From Spartobacteria bacterium (GTDB lineage Bacteria > Verrucomicrobiota > Verrucomicrobiia > Chthoniobacterales > UBA10450), in contig DMCG01000128.1 of assembly GCA_003445855.1 (NCBI GenBank), positions 1 through 10,610 on the forward strand: 10,610 nucleotides of DNA, written 5' to 3'. The notes under the pieces are model-generated. The model was not told the origin of the DNA and did no database searches. It was given only the letters and a program-made list of their open reading frames with translations. How positions within the stretch are numbered: position 1 is the stretch's first letter; each line of letters begins with the position of its first letter. The position numbers were made by a program, and so were the translations under genes. Positions 1 through 9,339 of the stretch are shown here, one piece after another.

Positions 1-64
1 CGCAACGGACTTAAAATCCGTTGGGCTTAAACGGCCCGTGCCGGTTCGAGTCCGGCCATCGGCA
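1..64 (+). tRNA. tRNA-Leu(UAA), 3' part
   Basis: The window opens inside this tRNA, so the acceptor 5' strand and D arm are missing. The anticodon arm is visible: stem ACGGA (5-9), loop CTTAAAA (10-16) with anticodon TAA at 12-14, and stem TCCGT (17-21). A long variable arm follows (GGGC 23-26 pairing with GCCC 34-37), which marks a class II tRNA and fits leucine. The T arm is GCCGG-TTCGAGT-CCGGC (40-56), followed by the 3' acceptor strand CATCGGC and discriminator A64. CCA is not encoded. It reads UUA (and UUG by wobble) leucine codons. Confidence 0.95.
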
Positions 65-106
65 GAAGATTAATAACGTTTCCGGACACCCGAATTGTCG
101 ATCTAA

Positions 107-676
107 ATGCCGGCAGAGCGCCCACTCTTCATTCCCATCATTCTCGGAACGGCACGCCAGGGCCGCGAAAGCGAACATGTCGCGCAATTTGTTTTCGAAC
201 AAGCGAAGAAACGTGCCGGCGTCGAAACCCAATTACTCGATGTGCGCGAGCTTCCCATGCGTCTCGACGATGCCGGCGAGCAAATGAAAGACCCGAAGTT
301 TTCTGCAACGATCGAACGCTGCGACGGCCTCATCATCGTCACGCCGGAGTACAATCACGGTTACCCGGGACTTTTGAAGCACGCGCTCGATATGAATTTG
401 AAAGAATACATTCACAAAGCGGTGGGAATTTGCGGCGTCTCGGCCGGGCCCTTTGGTGGTGCGCGTGTAATCGAAAATCTTTTGCCGGTCCTGCGCGAGC
501 TCGGTCTCGTCATGATCTTCGAGGACGCGAACTTCGGAAAAGTCGGAAGCCTCTTCGATGAACGCGGACAGCTGCTCGATGAAAACCATGTCCGGCGGGT
601 AGGCAAATTTCTCGACGAATTGATCTGGATGGCGCGCGTGCTGCGACACGGGCGCGAAAATATCGCGCCGGTTTGA
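107..676 (+). CDS. NADPH-dependent FMN reductase family flavoprotein
   Basis: This 189-residue protein has the flavodoxin-like fold of the NADPH-dependent FMN reductase family: cytoplasmic FMN-binding enzymes that pass electrons from NAD(P)H to flavin, quinone, azo or chromate-type acceptors. The N-terminal strand leads into the FMN phosphate loop GTARQGRES (residues 14-22). The isoalloxazine-contacting motif PEYNHGYPG lies at 80-88, and SAGPFGGAR at 112-120 closes the flavin pocket. The length is normal for the family. The ATG at 107 comes just before the first core strand; no clear ribosome binding site precedes it, and a copy of the local repeated word TGTCGATC (96-103) ends 3 bases upstream. 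It lies 42 bases after the tRNA and 19 bases before the next gene, so it probably shares a transcript with the latter. The physiological acceptor cannot be told from sequence. Confidence 0.88.
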   Translation: MPAERPLFIPIILGTARQGRESEHVAQFVFEQAKKRAGVETQLLDVRELPMRLDDAGEQMKDPKFSATIERCDGLIIVTPEYNHGYPGLLKHALDMNLKEYIHKAVGICGVSAGPFGGARVIENLLPVLRELGLVMIFEDANFGKVGSLFDERGQLLDENHVRRVGKFLDELIWMARVLRHGRENIAPV

Positions 677-695
677 CCCGCGCCGCTGATTGTCG

Positions 696-1082
696 ATGGA
701 AAAAACGATTGAGCGTCAAATGGCTCGACTCGGCATCCGCGATGTCGATCTTGAAGAAACGTTCGCGCGCTCCGGCGGGCCAGGGGGACAAAATGTAAAC
801 AAGGTTTCGACCGCAGTGACGTTGCGTCACCGACCAAGCGGAATCAGCGTGACGGTCCAGGATTCGCGATCGCAGGCACAAAACCGCAAACTCGCGCGTG
901 AACGACTGCTCGACGCGATCGAACGCGCTCGCGAACAGCGACGTGCCGCAGAAGTGGCGCATCATGAAAAAGAACGCCGACGCAAATCACCTCGGCCGCG
1001 CGCGCTCAAAAGAAAAATTCTCGAGTCAAAGCGCAAGCGCGCTGAGTTGAAGCGGCAGCGCGCTAAGATCGACAATCGCTAA
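696..1082 (+). CDS. Small GGQ-domain release-factor-like protein (putative ribosome rescue)
   Basis: The 128-residue product is essentially a lone class I release-factor catalytic domain. The segment [17 protein letters not shown] (about residues 25-41) carries the GGQ tripeptide at 30-32 that drives peptidyl-tRNA hydrolysis in the ribosomal P site. The following [20 protein letters not shown] (48-67) matches the region after GGQ in RF1/RF2. The codon-recognition domains of RF1/RF2 are absent. From about residue 79 the chain becomes an Arg/Lys-rich helix up to the C-terminus ([13 protein letters not shown] near the end), comparable to the basic tail with which ArfB/YaeJ enters the empty mRNA channel of stalled ribosomes. 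Rescue of stalled ribosomes is therefore the likely role. I chose ATG 696; an in-frame TTG at 690 would add two residues. It is probably cotranscribed with the flavoprotein gene. ArfB, PrfH and the mitochondrial C12orf65 type are related alternatives. Confidence 0.85.
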   Translation: MEKTIERQMARLGIRDVDLEETFARSGGPGGQNVNKVSTAVTLRHRPSGISVTVQDSRSQAQNRKLARERLLDAIERAREQRRAAEVAHHEKERRRKSPRPRALKRKILESKRKRAELKRQRAKIDNR

Positions 1083-1183
1083 GATCGAGATAAAGCAGAA
1101 TGCTGATCGCAGCTCCCACGTTTTTTTAATACATCTGCGAAAACAACTTGCCACGAATCCTTCTTGGAACGATCAACTCACCT

Positions 1184-1363
1184 ATGAAAAAACTTATCAT
1201 TCTTACGCCTATGCTTGCGCTTCTTGCCATGACGCTCCTGAGCTCCTGCGCGACGCACCCGACCGAGACCACCACGACTACGACGACGCATGAGGAAGCG
1301 GTGACCCAGCCGACGACCACTCACACTACCACCACGATGGAACAGCCTCCGCGCGGTTACTAG
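1184..1363 (+). CDS. Small Thr-rich lipoprotein, function unknown
   Basis: This 59-residue protein is not a family I recognise. It starts with a textbook lipoprotein signal peptide: MKK, a hydrophobic stretch to about residue 18, and the lipobox LSSC ending at Cys22, where lipidation and signal peptidase II cleavage would occur. The mature part has about 38 residues, of which 17 are threonine, including a run of seven (29-35) and one of four (48-51), with scattered His, Glu and Pro, ending in PPRGY. It is low-complexity and probably unstructured, anchored in the periplasm or outer membrane. ATG 1184 is preferred over the in-frame ATG at 1148 because it puts the basic n-region at the N-terminus. 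The gene is followed after 23 bases by an intrinsic terminator, which supports a real transcript. Confidence 0.72.
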   Translation: MKKLIILTPMLALLAMTLLSSCATHPTETTTTTTTHEEAVTQPTTTHTTTTMEQPPRGY

Positions 1364-1386
1364 ACGGCACGAGTTAGCAAATTGGG

Positions 1387-1422
1387 AAAAGGGGCACGCG
1401 ATGCGCGTGTCCCCTTTTTTTT
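1387..1422 (+). terminator. Intrinsic terminator after the lipoprotein gene
   Basis: GGGGCACGCG (1391-1400) pairs with CGCGTGTCCCC (1404-1414) around the loop ATG, leaving one bulged T. The stem is followed by eight T (1415-1422) and preceded by four A (1387-1390), which extend the pairing. It ends plus-strand transcription from the lipoprotein gene. Read from the other strand it gives the same hairpin followed by TTTT, so it may also stop readthrough from gyrA, which ends about 120 bases away. Confidence 0.9.
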
Positions 1423-1542
1423 GGAGAAAACACCTCGCCGAAATGGTTGCCCGACGGCAGGAAAGTCAGTTTCGATCGCGCGGAATTGGGGTCGCTACGG
1501 AATCCTATTGATTGACGTCCGCTAGTTGTTGAACTCGAGCAC

Positions 1543-4146
1543 TTATTTCTCCGCAGGCGCAGAGTTGGAAGCTTCTTCTGCGCCAACTTCGCTCTCCTGA
1601 CTGACGACGGGCGCAATGGCCTGCAGTTTTTCGGCACCGCGCAGATCCATCAGCTTTACCCCCATGGTGTTCCGGCCAACGACGCGGATTTCCTTTACGC
1701 GCGTCCGCACCATTTGACCTTTGGTGGTGATGAGCATGAGCTCGTCGTTGTCCGTGACTGTGAGCGCACCGACGACCTTGCCGGTCTTTTGCCCGGTTTT
1801 CATCGTGATGATCCCTTTGCCTCCGCGTCGTTGTTTGCGGTAATCATCGAATGGAGTGCGTTTGCCGATTCCATTTTCGCCGGCGACAAGCAGCATGGCG
1901 TTTGGATCGACAATCGCGATCGCGACGACGTGATCTTTTTTGCCCGGCCGAATTCCCCATACGCCCACGGTGTTGCGGCCTTGATCGCGCAATTGTTCTT
2001 CGTGAAAGCGCAGGCTCATTCCTTCCTGGGTGATGAGCACGATCTCGTTATTTCCGTTGGTCAACTTGGCATCGATCAAGCGATCTCCCTTTTCGATTTG
2101 AATGGCGATGATGCCGCCCTTTCGCACATTTCTGTAATTCGAGAGATTGGATTTTTTGACGATGCCGGACTGCGTCGCGAAAACGATGTGCAAATTTTCG
2201 TCCCAGGTTTCATCGACAATGTTTGCACCCGTGCCTGATCTCTTCGCTTGCACGCGAATGGTGGCCGCAATCTTTTCGTCCGGGCGCAACTCCAGGATAT
2301 TTGCAATTGATCGTCCTTTTGCGGCGCGCCCCATCTCCGGAATCTCGTAAACCTTCTCGACATACGCGCGCCCTGATTGGGTGAAGAACATCAGGTAGTC
2401 ATGGGTCGTGGCGGTGAAAAGATGTTCGACAAAATCGCCCTCTTCTTCTTCAGTCGCGCCTTCGTGGGTCGACATTCCGATGACGCCTTTCCCGCCGCGT
2501 CGCTGCGCCCGGAATGCGCTTACCGCAGTGCGCTTGATAAAGCCGCCATGGGTGATGCTGATGATGCAGCCCTCGTTGGCGATCAGATCCTCCATGTTGA
2601 TCTCGCCTTCGTCGGGCGCCAGCTCGGTCAAACGCCGTGAACCGTATTTGTCGCGGATTTCACAAAGCTCTTTTTTGATAATCGTGAAGACGCGCCCTTC
2701 CTTCGCGAGAATGTCACGAAGGTCTTTAATATTGTTGATGAGTTCCTTGTATTCGCTGTCGATCTTTTCCCGTTCGAGCCCGGTAAGTTGATAGAGGCGC
2801 AGATCAAGAATCTGATTGGCCTGATGTTCGCTGAACGCGTAGCGACCTTCCACGAGGCGCGTTTCATTGCGAATAAGAATACCGATTTGCTCGACCTGTT
2901 TCCGCGTAAATTCGAAAGCGAGTAGTTTCACGCGCGCTTCATCGCGATTGGCCGATCCGCGAATGATGCGAATAAACTCGTCGAGATTGGCGAGCGCGAT
3001 GAGAAAACCTTCCAGTGTCTCGGCGCGTTCCTCGGCCTTTCGCAATTCGAAACGCGTCCGGCGGAGGACGACCTCGCGGCGATGATCGATGTAAGCCTGG
3101 TTTGCTTCCTTGAGCGGGAGCAACTTCGGCCGGCCGTGATCGATCGCCAGCATGTTGACGGCGAACGAGCTCTCCATCGCGGTGTGCTTGTAAAGATTGT
3201 TGATGACGATCTTCGGATTCCCGTCGCGTTTTAGTTCAATGACCACGCGAGTGTTTTCATCGGACTCGTCGCGGACGGCCGTGATCTCGCCCAGAACTTT
3301 TTCGTTCACCAGATCCGCGATGCGCTCGACCAGCGTGGCGCGATTCACGTTGAACGGAATCTCGGTGATGACGATCTGTTCCTTGCCGCCCTTGATCTCC
3401 TCCACGCCGGCTTTGCCGCGTACCTTCATGCTGCCGCGGCCAGTCTCGAGATATTGTTTCACGCCGCTGATGCCGCAGATGGCGCAACCGGTGGGAAAGT
3501 CCGGTCCTTTCACGTGCTTCATCAGTTCTTCGAGCGTGATTTGGGGATTGTCGATCTGCGCGCAGATTCCATCGATAACCTCGACCAAATTGTGCGGAGG
3601 CATGTTCGTCGCCATGCCGACTGCGATGCCGGTGCCGCCGTTGACGAGCAAGTTCGGGAATGCGGACGGGAAAACGGTAGGCTCCGTGCGTGTCTCGTCG
3701 TAGTTCGGTACCAAATCGACCGTGTCTTTCTCCATGTCGGTCATGAGCGCAGCGCCGAGATGCGTCATGCGCGCTTCGGTGTAACGCATCGCCGCCGGCG
3801 GATCGCCTTCGACCGATCCGAAATTTCCCTGACCATCGACGAGTATTTCCCGCATCGCCCAGCGCTGCGCCATGTGCACGAGAGTTGGATAGATCACTGC
3901 TTCACCGTGCGGATGATAATTACCGCTCGTGTCGCCGCAGATTTTGGCGCACTTGCGGTGCTGCCGATTCGGAAACAGCGACAGATCATGCATCGCGTAA
4001 AGGATGCGTCGCTGTGAGGGCTTGAGCCCATCGCGAGCATCGGGCAATGCGCGCGAGATGATGACCGACATCGAGTAGTCGAGAAACGACCTCGACACCT
4101 CGTCGGCAACGTTGATCGGCTCGACTTTTTCGTTTTCGTTATACAT
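1543..4146 (-). CDS. gyrA: DNA gyrase subunit A
   Basis: GyrA is the DNA-breakage and DNA-wrapping subunit of gyrase (A2B2), which introduces negative supercoils using ATP. At 867 residues it is full length (E. coli 875). The winged-helix and tower region starts with SRALPDARDGLKPSQRR (31-47). The catalytic tyrosine is Tyr122 in AAMRYTEARM, the same number as in E. coli. The coiled coil with the C-gate spans about 350-500. The C-terminal beta-pinwheel starts near 520 and contains the GyrA box QRRGGKG at 548-554, which distinguishes GyrA from ParC. A second identical QRRGGKG occurs at 772-778. The tail (851-867) is acidic and Ala/Glu-rich. In the quinolone region the sequence is HPHGEAVIYP, giving Ala at position 83 and Pro at 87. 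The gene starts 24 bases after the sulfotransferase stop and has no evident Shine-Dalgarno sequence; it is probably the last gene of the gyrB transcript. Confidence 0.98.
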   Translation of the reverse strand: MYNENEKVEPINVADEVSRSFLDYSMSVIISRALPDARDGLKPSQRRILYAMHDLSLFPNRQHRKCAKICGDTSGNYHPHGEAVIYPTLVHMAQRWAMREILVDGQGNFGSVEGDPPAAMRYTEARMTHLGAALMTDMEKDTVDLVPNYDETRTEPTVFPSAFPNLLVNGGTGIAVGMATNMPPHNLVEVIDGICAQIDNPQITLEELMKHVKGPDFPTGCAICGISGVKQYLETGRGSMKVRGKAGVEEIKGGKEQIVITEIPFNVNRATLVERIADLVNEKVLGEITAVRDESDENTRVVIELKRDGNPKIVINNLYKHTAMESSFAVNMLAIDHGRPKLLPLKEANQAYIDHRREVVLRRTRFELRKAEERAETLEGFLIALANLDEFIRIIRGSANRDEARVKLLAFEFTRKQVEQIGILIRNETRLVEGRYAFSEHQANQILDLRLYQLTGLEREKIDSEYKELINNIKDLRDILAKEGRVFTIIKKELCEIRDKYGSRRLTELAPDEGEINMEDLIANEGCIISITHGGFIKRTAVSAFRAQRRGGKGVIGMSTHEGATEEEEGDFVEHLFTATTHDYLMFFTQSGRAYVEKVYEIPEMGRAAKGRSIANILELRPDEKIAATIRVQAKRSGTGANIVDETWDENLHIVFATQSGIVKKSNLSNYRNVRKGGIIAIQIEKGDRLIDAKLTNGNNEIVLITQEGMSLRFHEEQLRDQGRNTVGVWGIRPGKKDHVVAIAIVDPNAMLLVAGENGIGKRTPFDDYRKQRRGGKGIITMKTGQKTGKVVGALTVTDNDELMLITTKGQMVRTRVKEIRVVGRNTMGVKLMDLRGAEKLQAIAPVVSQESEVGAEEASNSAPAEK

Positions 4147-4170
4147 GGGATTTAGGGGACGGGCGGAAAT

Positions 4171-4950
4171 TCATGATGCGACAAGTTCGGATCGATCGGA
4201 GCGGAGAGTCAGATAACGCTCTTCCCATTGGTCTGAAAGGGCGTCCGTTTGTCTGATGGTTATCGGGGCGGTGATTTTTATTCGGCGCGGCAGCCGAACC
4301 TGCAAGAAATCCAAAACCGCGCGAATGGAGCCCTCATAGTCCCGGCAAAGGTCTTCATATTCCACGCGAAACGGTTCGATGCCGATTCGCTTGAAAAATT
4401 GCGCCCAAATACTTTCTTCACGCCGCACGTCTTCCAGGCAGCGTGCAATCAGTTGCGGATCGAATTGCGGCTCGGCTACCGGTCTTTTGTCCTGCTGAAT
4501 TTTCCAAAGTCCGGTCTGGAGCGCGCGCGCTTTCGAGATCGCCTGCCGCATCTTATTTCGCCGCAGGATTTGCACAAATTGAAGCCGCGGAAAAGCGCGG
4601 CGCAGCATCTCCAGATCGGGCGTTGCGGCGTCACCGAAAGCGCCGGTCTCGCGAATCCTGGCAAGGAACTTTTCCAAGTACCATCCCATTATCTTGAACC
4701 CGAAAACGCCATTTGCGGTGGCCGCGGCGGAAACAATACCGCGAATATAAGCAGCGAAGTTCGCCTTCGAATCAATTCCATGGTCATGGGCGGTGCGTGC
4801 TTCATTTTGAGGCAGAAAGTATTGCCCGAGCCGCCCGGCCCGGCGGATCTGCACCAATCCGTCGGCCAGCAGGTTACTGCCTGAGCGGGCAACCGCGCAC
4901 AACATGTAAGAGCGACGCCGATGCGGCAGAAGGCGGACAAAACTACCCAT
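4171..4950 (-). CDS. Stf0-family sulfotransferase
   Basis: This 259-residue protein resembles Stf0, the mycobacterial trehalose 2-sulfotransferase, which transfers sulfate from PAPS to a hydroxyl. The 5'-phosphosulfate loop is ARSGSNLL (21-28), directly after the first strand SYMLCAV. The 3'-phosphate-binding element is RRNKMRQAISKARA (130-143). GVFGFKIMGW (81-90) and the C-terminal RQTDALSDQWEERY (233-246) also follow the Stf0 pattern. The segment corresponding, as I recall it, to GEPQEFF of Stf0 reads GRLGQYF (39-45), so the proposed catalytic Glu would be Gln43. There is no signal peptide or membrane segment, so it is cytosolic. ATG 4950 lies 8 bases after the gyrB stop, preceded by the purine-rich AAGAGA, and the gene sits between gyrB and gyrA in the same direction. 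The acceptor is unknown: a sugar, glycolipid or other small molecule is possible, and I see no sulfate-activation genes nearby. Confidence 0.87.
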   Translation of the reverse strand: MGSFVRLLPHRRRSYMLCAVARSGSNLLADGLVQIRRAGRLGQYFLPQNEARTAHDHGIDSKANFAAYIRGIVSAAATANGVFGFKIMGWYLEKFLARIRETGAFGDAATPDLEMLRRAFPRLQFVQILRRNKMRQAISKARALQTGLWKIQQDKRPVAEPQFDPQLIARCLEDVRREESIWAQFFKRIGIEPFRVEYEDLCRDYEGSIRAVLDFLQVRLPRRIKITAPITIRQTDALSDQWEERYLTLRSDRSELVAS

Positions 4951-4958
4951 TCTCTTAA

Positions 4959-7622
<2,664 letters not shown>

Positions 7623-7756
7623 CTAGGGATTGCGGCAAAGAAAGCAACAAACCGCCGGATATTGTGGTTTCGAGGCAGTTCGTCAATCTTGCGTTTTCTC
7701 GATCTTTCCTGAAGCTTGACCGCGTCTCCGCGGGACCTGAAATTGTCGATCCAATT

Positions 7757-8392
7757 ATGCGCCTCCAAACACTCGCCGAAGGTAGCTTGATTCTCGCAAT
7801 TCTCGCGCTTTTGGGAATCGCAAGCTGGTGGCTGACTGCGTGGTTGTCGTTGTTTTTTCTCCTGCTGATTTTTTGCGTGCTCGCATTTTTTCGCGACCCG
7901 GATCGCGTCGCTCCAGTTGATCCAAACAGCGTGGTCGCAGCTGCGGATGGAACTGTTACAGAGATCTCCGAGGTTGAGGAAACTGAAATTCTGAAAGTGA
8001 AAACGCGCCGCGTCGGAATCTTCTTGTCGATCTTTGATGTGCACACCAATCGCGCTCCGATCGATGGCCGCATCATTTATCGCGAGCATCGGCAAGGACT
8101 CTGCCTCGACGCGCGCCGCTCCGATTGTTCGCAAAAGAACGAAGCGATGACCTGGGCATTCGAAAACAGCCGCGTCACGATCGTGGTCAGGCAACTGACC
8201 GGCGCGATTGCGCGACGCATCGTCGCCTGGTCGCGACTGGGCGATGAATTGAAAAAAGGGGACCGTTTTGGAATGATTCGCTTCGGCTCGCGAACCGAGA
8301 TATACTTGCCGCTCACCGCCACCGTGCTTGTGAAAGTGGGTGATCACGTCTCCGCTGGATCGACTATCATCGCGCGACTGTCCGAGCAATGA
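7757..8392 (+). CDS. psd: Phosphatidylserine decarboxylase proenzyme (short type)
   Basis: This enzyme decarboxylates phosphatidylserine to phosphatidylethanolamine with a pyruvoyl cofactor made from its own chain. At 211 residues it belongs to the short class (similar to the rhizobial and archaetidylserine-type enzymes), not the roughly 320-residue E. coli type. Two hydrophobic segments (about 9-24 and 28-44) anchor it in the inner membrane. They are followed by FFRDP (44-48), ADGTV (63-67), and SIFDVHTNRAP (91-101), which holds the conserved His. The self-cleavage site is RFGSRTE (175-181): cutting between Gly177 and Ser178 would yield the alpha chain with an N-terminal pyruvoyl group. ATG 7757 fits the family N-terminus; an upstream in-frame TTG (7616) would add 47 non-conserved residues. 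Its stop overlaps the pssA start by four bases (ATGA), so the two are translationally coupled. Confidence 0.93.
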   Translation: MRLQTLAEGSLILAILALLGIASWWLTAWLSLFFLLLIFCVLAFFRDPDRVAPVDPNSVVAAADGTVTEISEVEETEILKVKTRRVGIFLSIFDVHTNRAPIDGRIIYREHRQGLCLDARRSDCSQKNEAMTWAFENSRVTIVVRQLTGAIARRIVAWSRLGDELKKGDRFGMIRFGSRTEIYLPLTATVLVKVGDHVSAGSTIIARLSEQ

Positions 8393-9222
8393 ACGAGCAC
8401 CATTCCAAAATTTATCTCCTGCCGAACCTGATGACCGCGGGAAACTTGTTCTGCGGATTCACCGCGACGCTGAAAATTCTTGAGGGCGCGTTGCTTCAAG
8501 TCTCGAATCCCGACGCGGCCGGCGATCTTTTTCACACCGCGATCTGGTTTATTCTCGGCGCCTGTTTTTTCGATCTGCTCGACGGGCGGCTGGCCCGTTT
8601 AGGCGGACATGAAAGCGCTTTCGGCCGCGAGTTTGATTCTCTCGCCGACATCGTTTCGTTCGGGCTCGCGCCGGCATTGATGGTTTACCGCATCGTTCTC
8701 CAGGAATTTCCGCGCGCCTGCTGGATCATCGCATTTGTTTATCTGGCCTGTGGTGCGCTGCGTTTGGCGCGTTTCAACTGCGCGGCTGCTTATTACGAAG
8801 CGAGGGGAACAGCCGACGAAAAAAGCTTCACCGGCTTTCCCATTCCGGCGGCGGCGGGGTTGATTGCGTCGATTACCCTGTTTCTGCTCTGGCTGGCCGA
8901 AGGCGAACACCGGCTCGGCAAATGGAAATTCGTTCTGCCGCCGCTAATGCTTTTTCTTTCCTTCATGATGTTCAGCCGCTTTCAGTACCCGAGTTTCAAG
9001 GCGCTGAATTGGAAGACAAAGAAGTCGATCCCGCGTTTTCTTGCCATCAGTCTCATCCTCATTTTCACCGTGATGAATTACGAGTGGATGCCGGCGGTGC
9101 TTTTTCTTGCCTATTTGCTTTACGGATTTCTCCGGCCGTGGCTCTCGCGCGAATGGCGTCGCGGAATTGAAGAAGAAATCGGTGAAGAACCGACCGAAGA
9201 AGCAGCGGAGCAGGCGCCGTAA
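8389..9222 (+). CDS. pssA: CDP-diacylglycerol--serine O-phosphatidyltransferase
   Basis: PssA condenses CDP-diacylglycerol with L-serine to phosphatidylserine in the inner membrane, supplying the substrate of the overlapping upstream psd. The 277-residue protein carries the complete CDP-alcohol phosphatidyltransferase signature: Asp65-Gly66, Ala69-Arg70, Gly79, Asp83 and Asp87, with the standard D-G-x2-A-R-x8-G-x3-D-x3-D spacing. The family-typical LRLARFN (124-130) and FTGFPIPAAAG (147-157) mark it as the membrane-spanning, Bacillus-like type II PssA, unlike the peripheral E. coli enzyme. Six to eight hydrophobic helices are visible, the last at about 233-250. The tail (about 259-277) is strongly acidic, rich in Glu and Ala. 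The start ATG lies inside the psd stop region (ATGA), so psd and pssA form a two-gene operon for phosphatidylethanolamine. The TAA stop overlaps a copy of the repeated word AAGATCGACA (9221-9230). Confidence 0.95.
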   Translation: MNEHHSKIYLLPNLMTAGNLFCGFTATLKILEGALLQVSNPDAAGDLFHTAIWFILGACFFDLLDGRLARLGGHESAFGREFDSLADIVSFGLAPALMVYRIVLQEFPRACWIIAFVYLACGALRLARFNCAAAYYEARGTADEKSFTGFPIPAAAGLIASITLFLLWLAEGEHRLGKWKFVLPPLMLFLSFMMFSRFQYPSFKALNWKTKKSIPRFLAISLILIFTVMNYEWMPAVLFLAYLLYGFLRPWLSREWRRGIEEEIGEEPTEEAAEQAP

Positions 9223-9234
9223 GATCGACATCGT

Positions 9235-9330
9235 TGTAGCTGCCGCCGTCTCTGGCGGCAGGCTGTAACTGTAGGGGAAGCCGTTGGCTTCCCAACTCAC
9301 TAGCCGGGACGCTAACAGCGTCCCCTACAG
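9235..9330. repeat. REP/BIME-like cluster of three hairpins
   Basis: Three perfect 8-bp hairpins fill the space between the convergent pssA and nucleotidyltransferase genes. The first is CTGCCGCC (9240-9247) / GGCGGCAG (9254-9261) with a 6-base loop. The second is GGGAAGCC (9275-9282) / GGCTTCCC (9286-9293) with loop GTT. The third is GGGACGCT (9306-9313) / AGCGTCCC (9317-9324) with loop AAC. An outer 10-bp inverted repeat, CTGTAGGGGA (9269-9278) / TCCCCTACAG (9321-9330), encloses the last two. The third hairpin reversed is a variant of the second with the same CTGTAG flank and GTT loop, so they are two copies head to head, as in bacterial interspersed mosaic elements. There is no T-run for a classical terminator, though the hairpins may protect the 3' ends of both transcripts. 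Confidence 0.85.
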
Positions 9331-9339
9331 AATTTCGAG

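Noticed and set aside
1083..1183. GCTG-N4-CAGC with a T7 run (1121-1127) considered as a terminator after the release-factor-like gene
   Set aside because: The stem is only four base pairs and seven unpaired bases separate it from the T-run, so it is not a credible intrinsic terminator.
1714..2238. A plus-strand open frame of 174 codons opposite the gyrA 3' region
   Set aside because: It overlaps the GyrA pinwheel coding sequence and has no independent start signal or motif.
4249..4884. A plus-strand open frame of 211 codons opposite the sulfotransferase
   Set aside because: The minus-strand protein carries clear PAPS-binding motifs; the plus-strand product shows none.
9235..9330. Hairpin cluster considered as a CRISPR array or tandem terminator
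   Set aside because: There are no regularly spaced direct repeats with unique spacers, and no hairpin is followed by a T-run.
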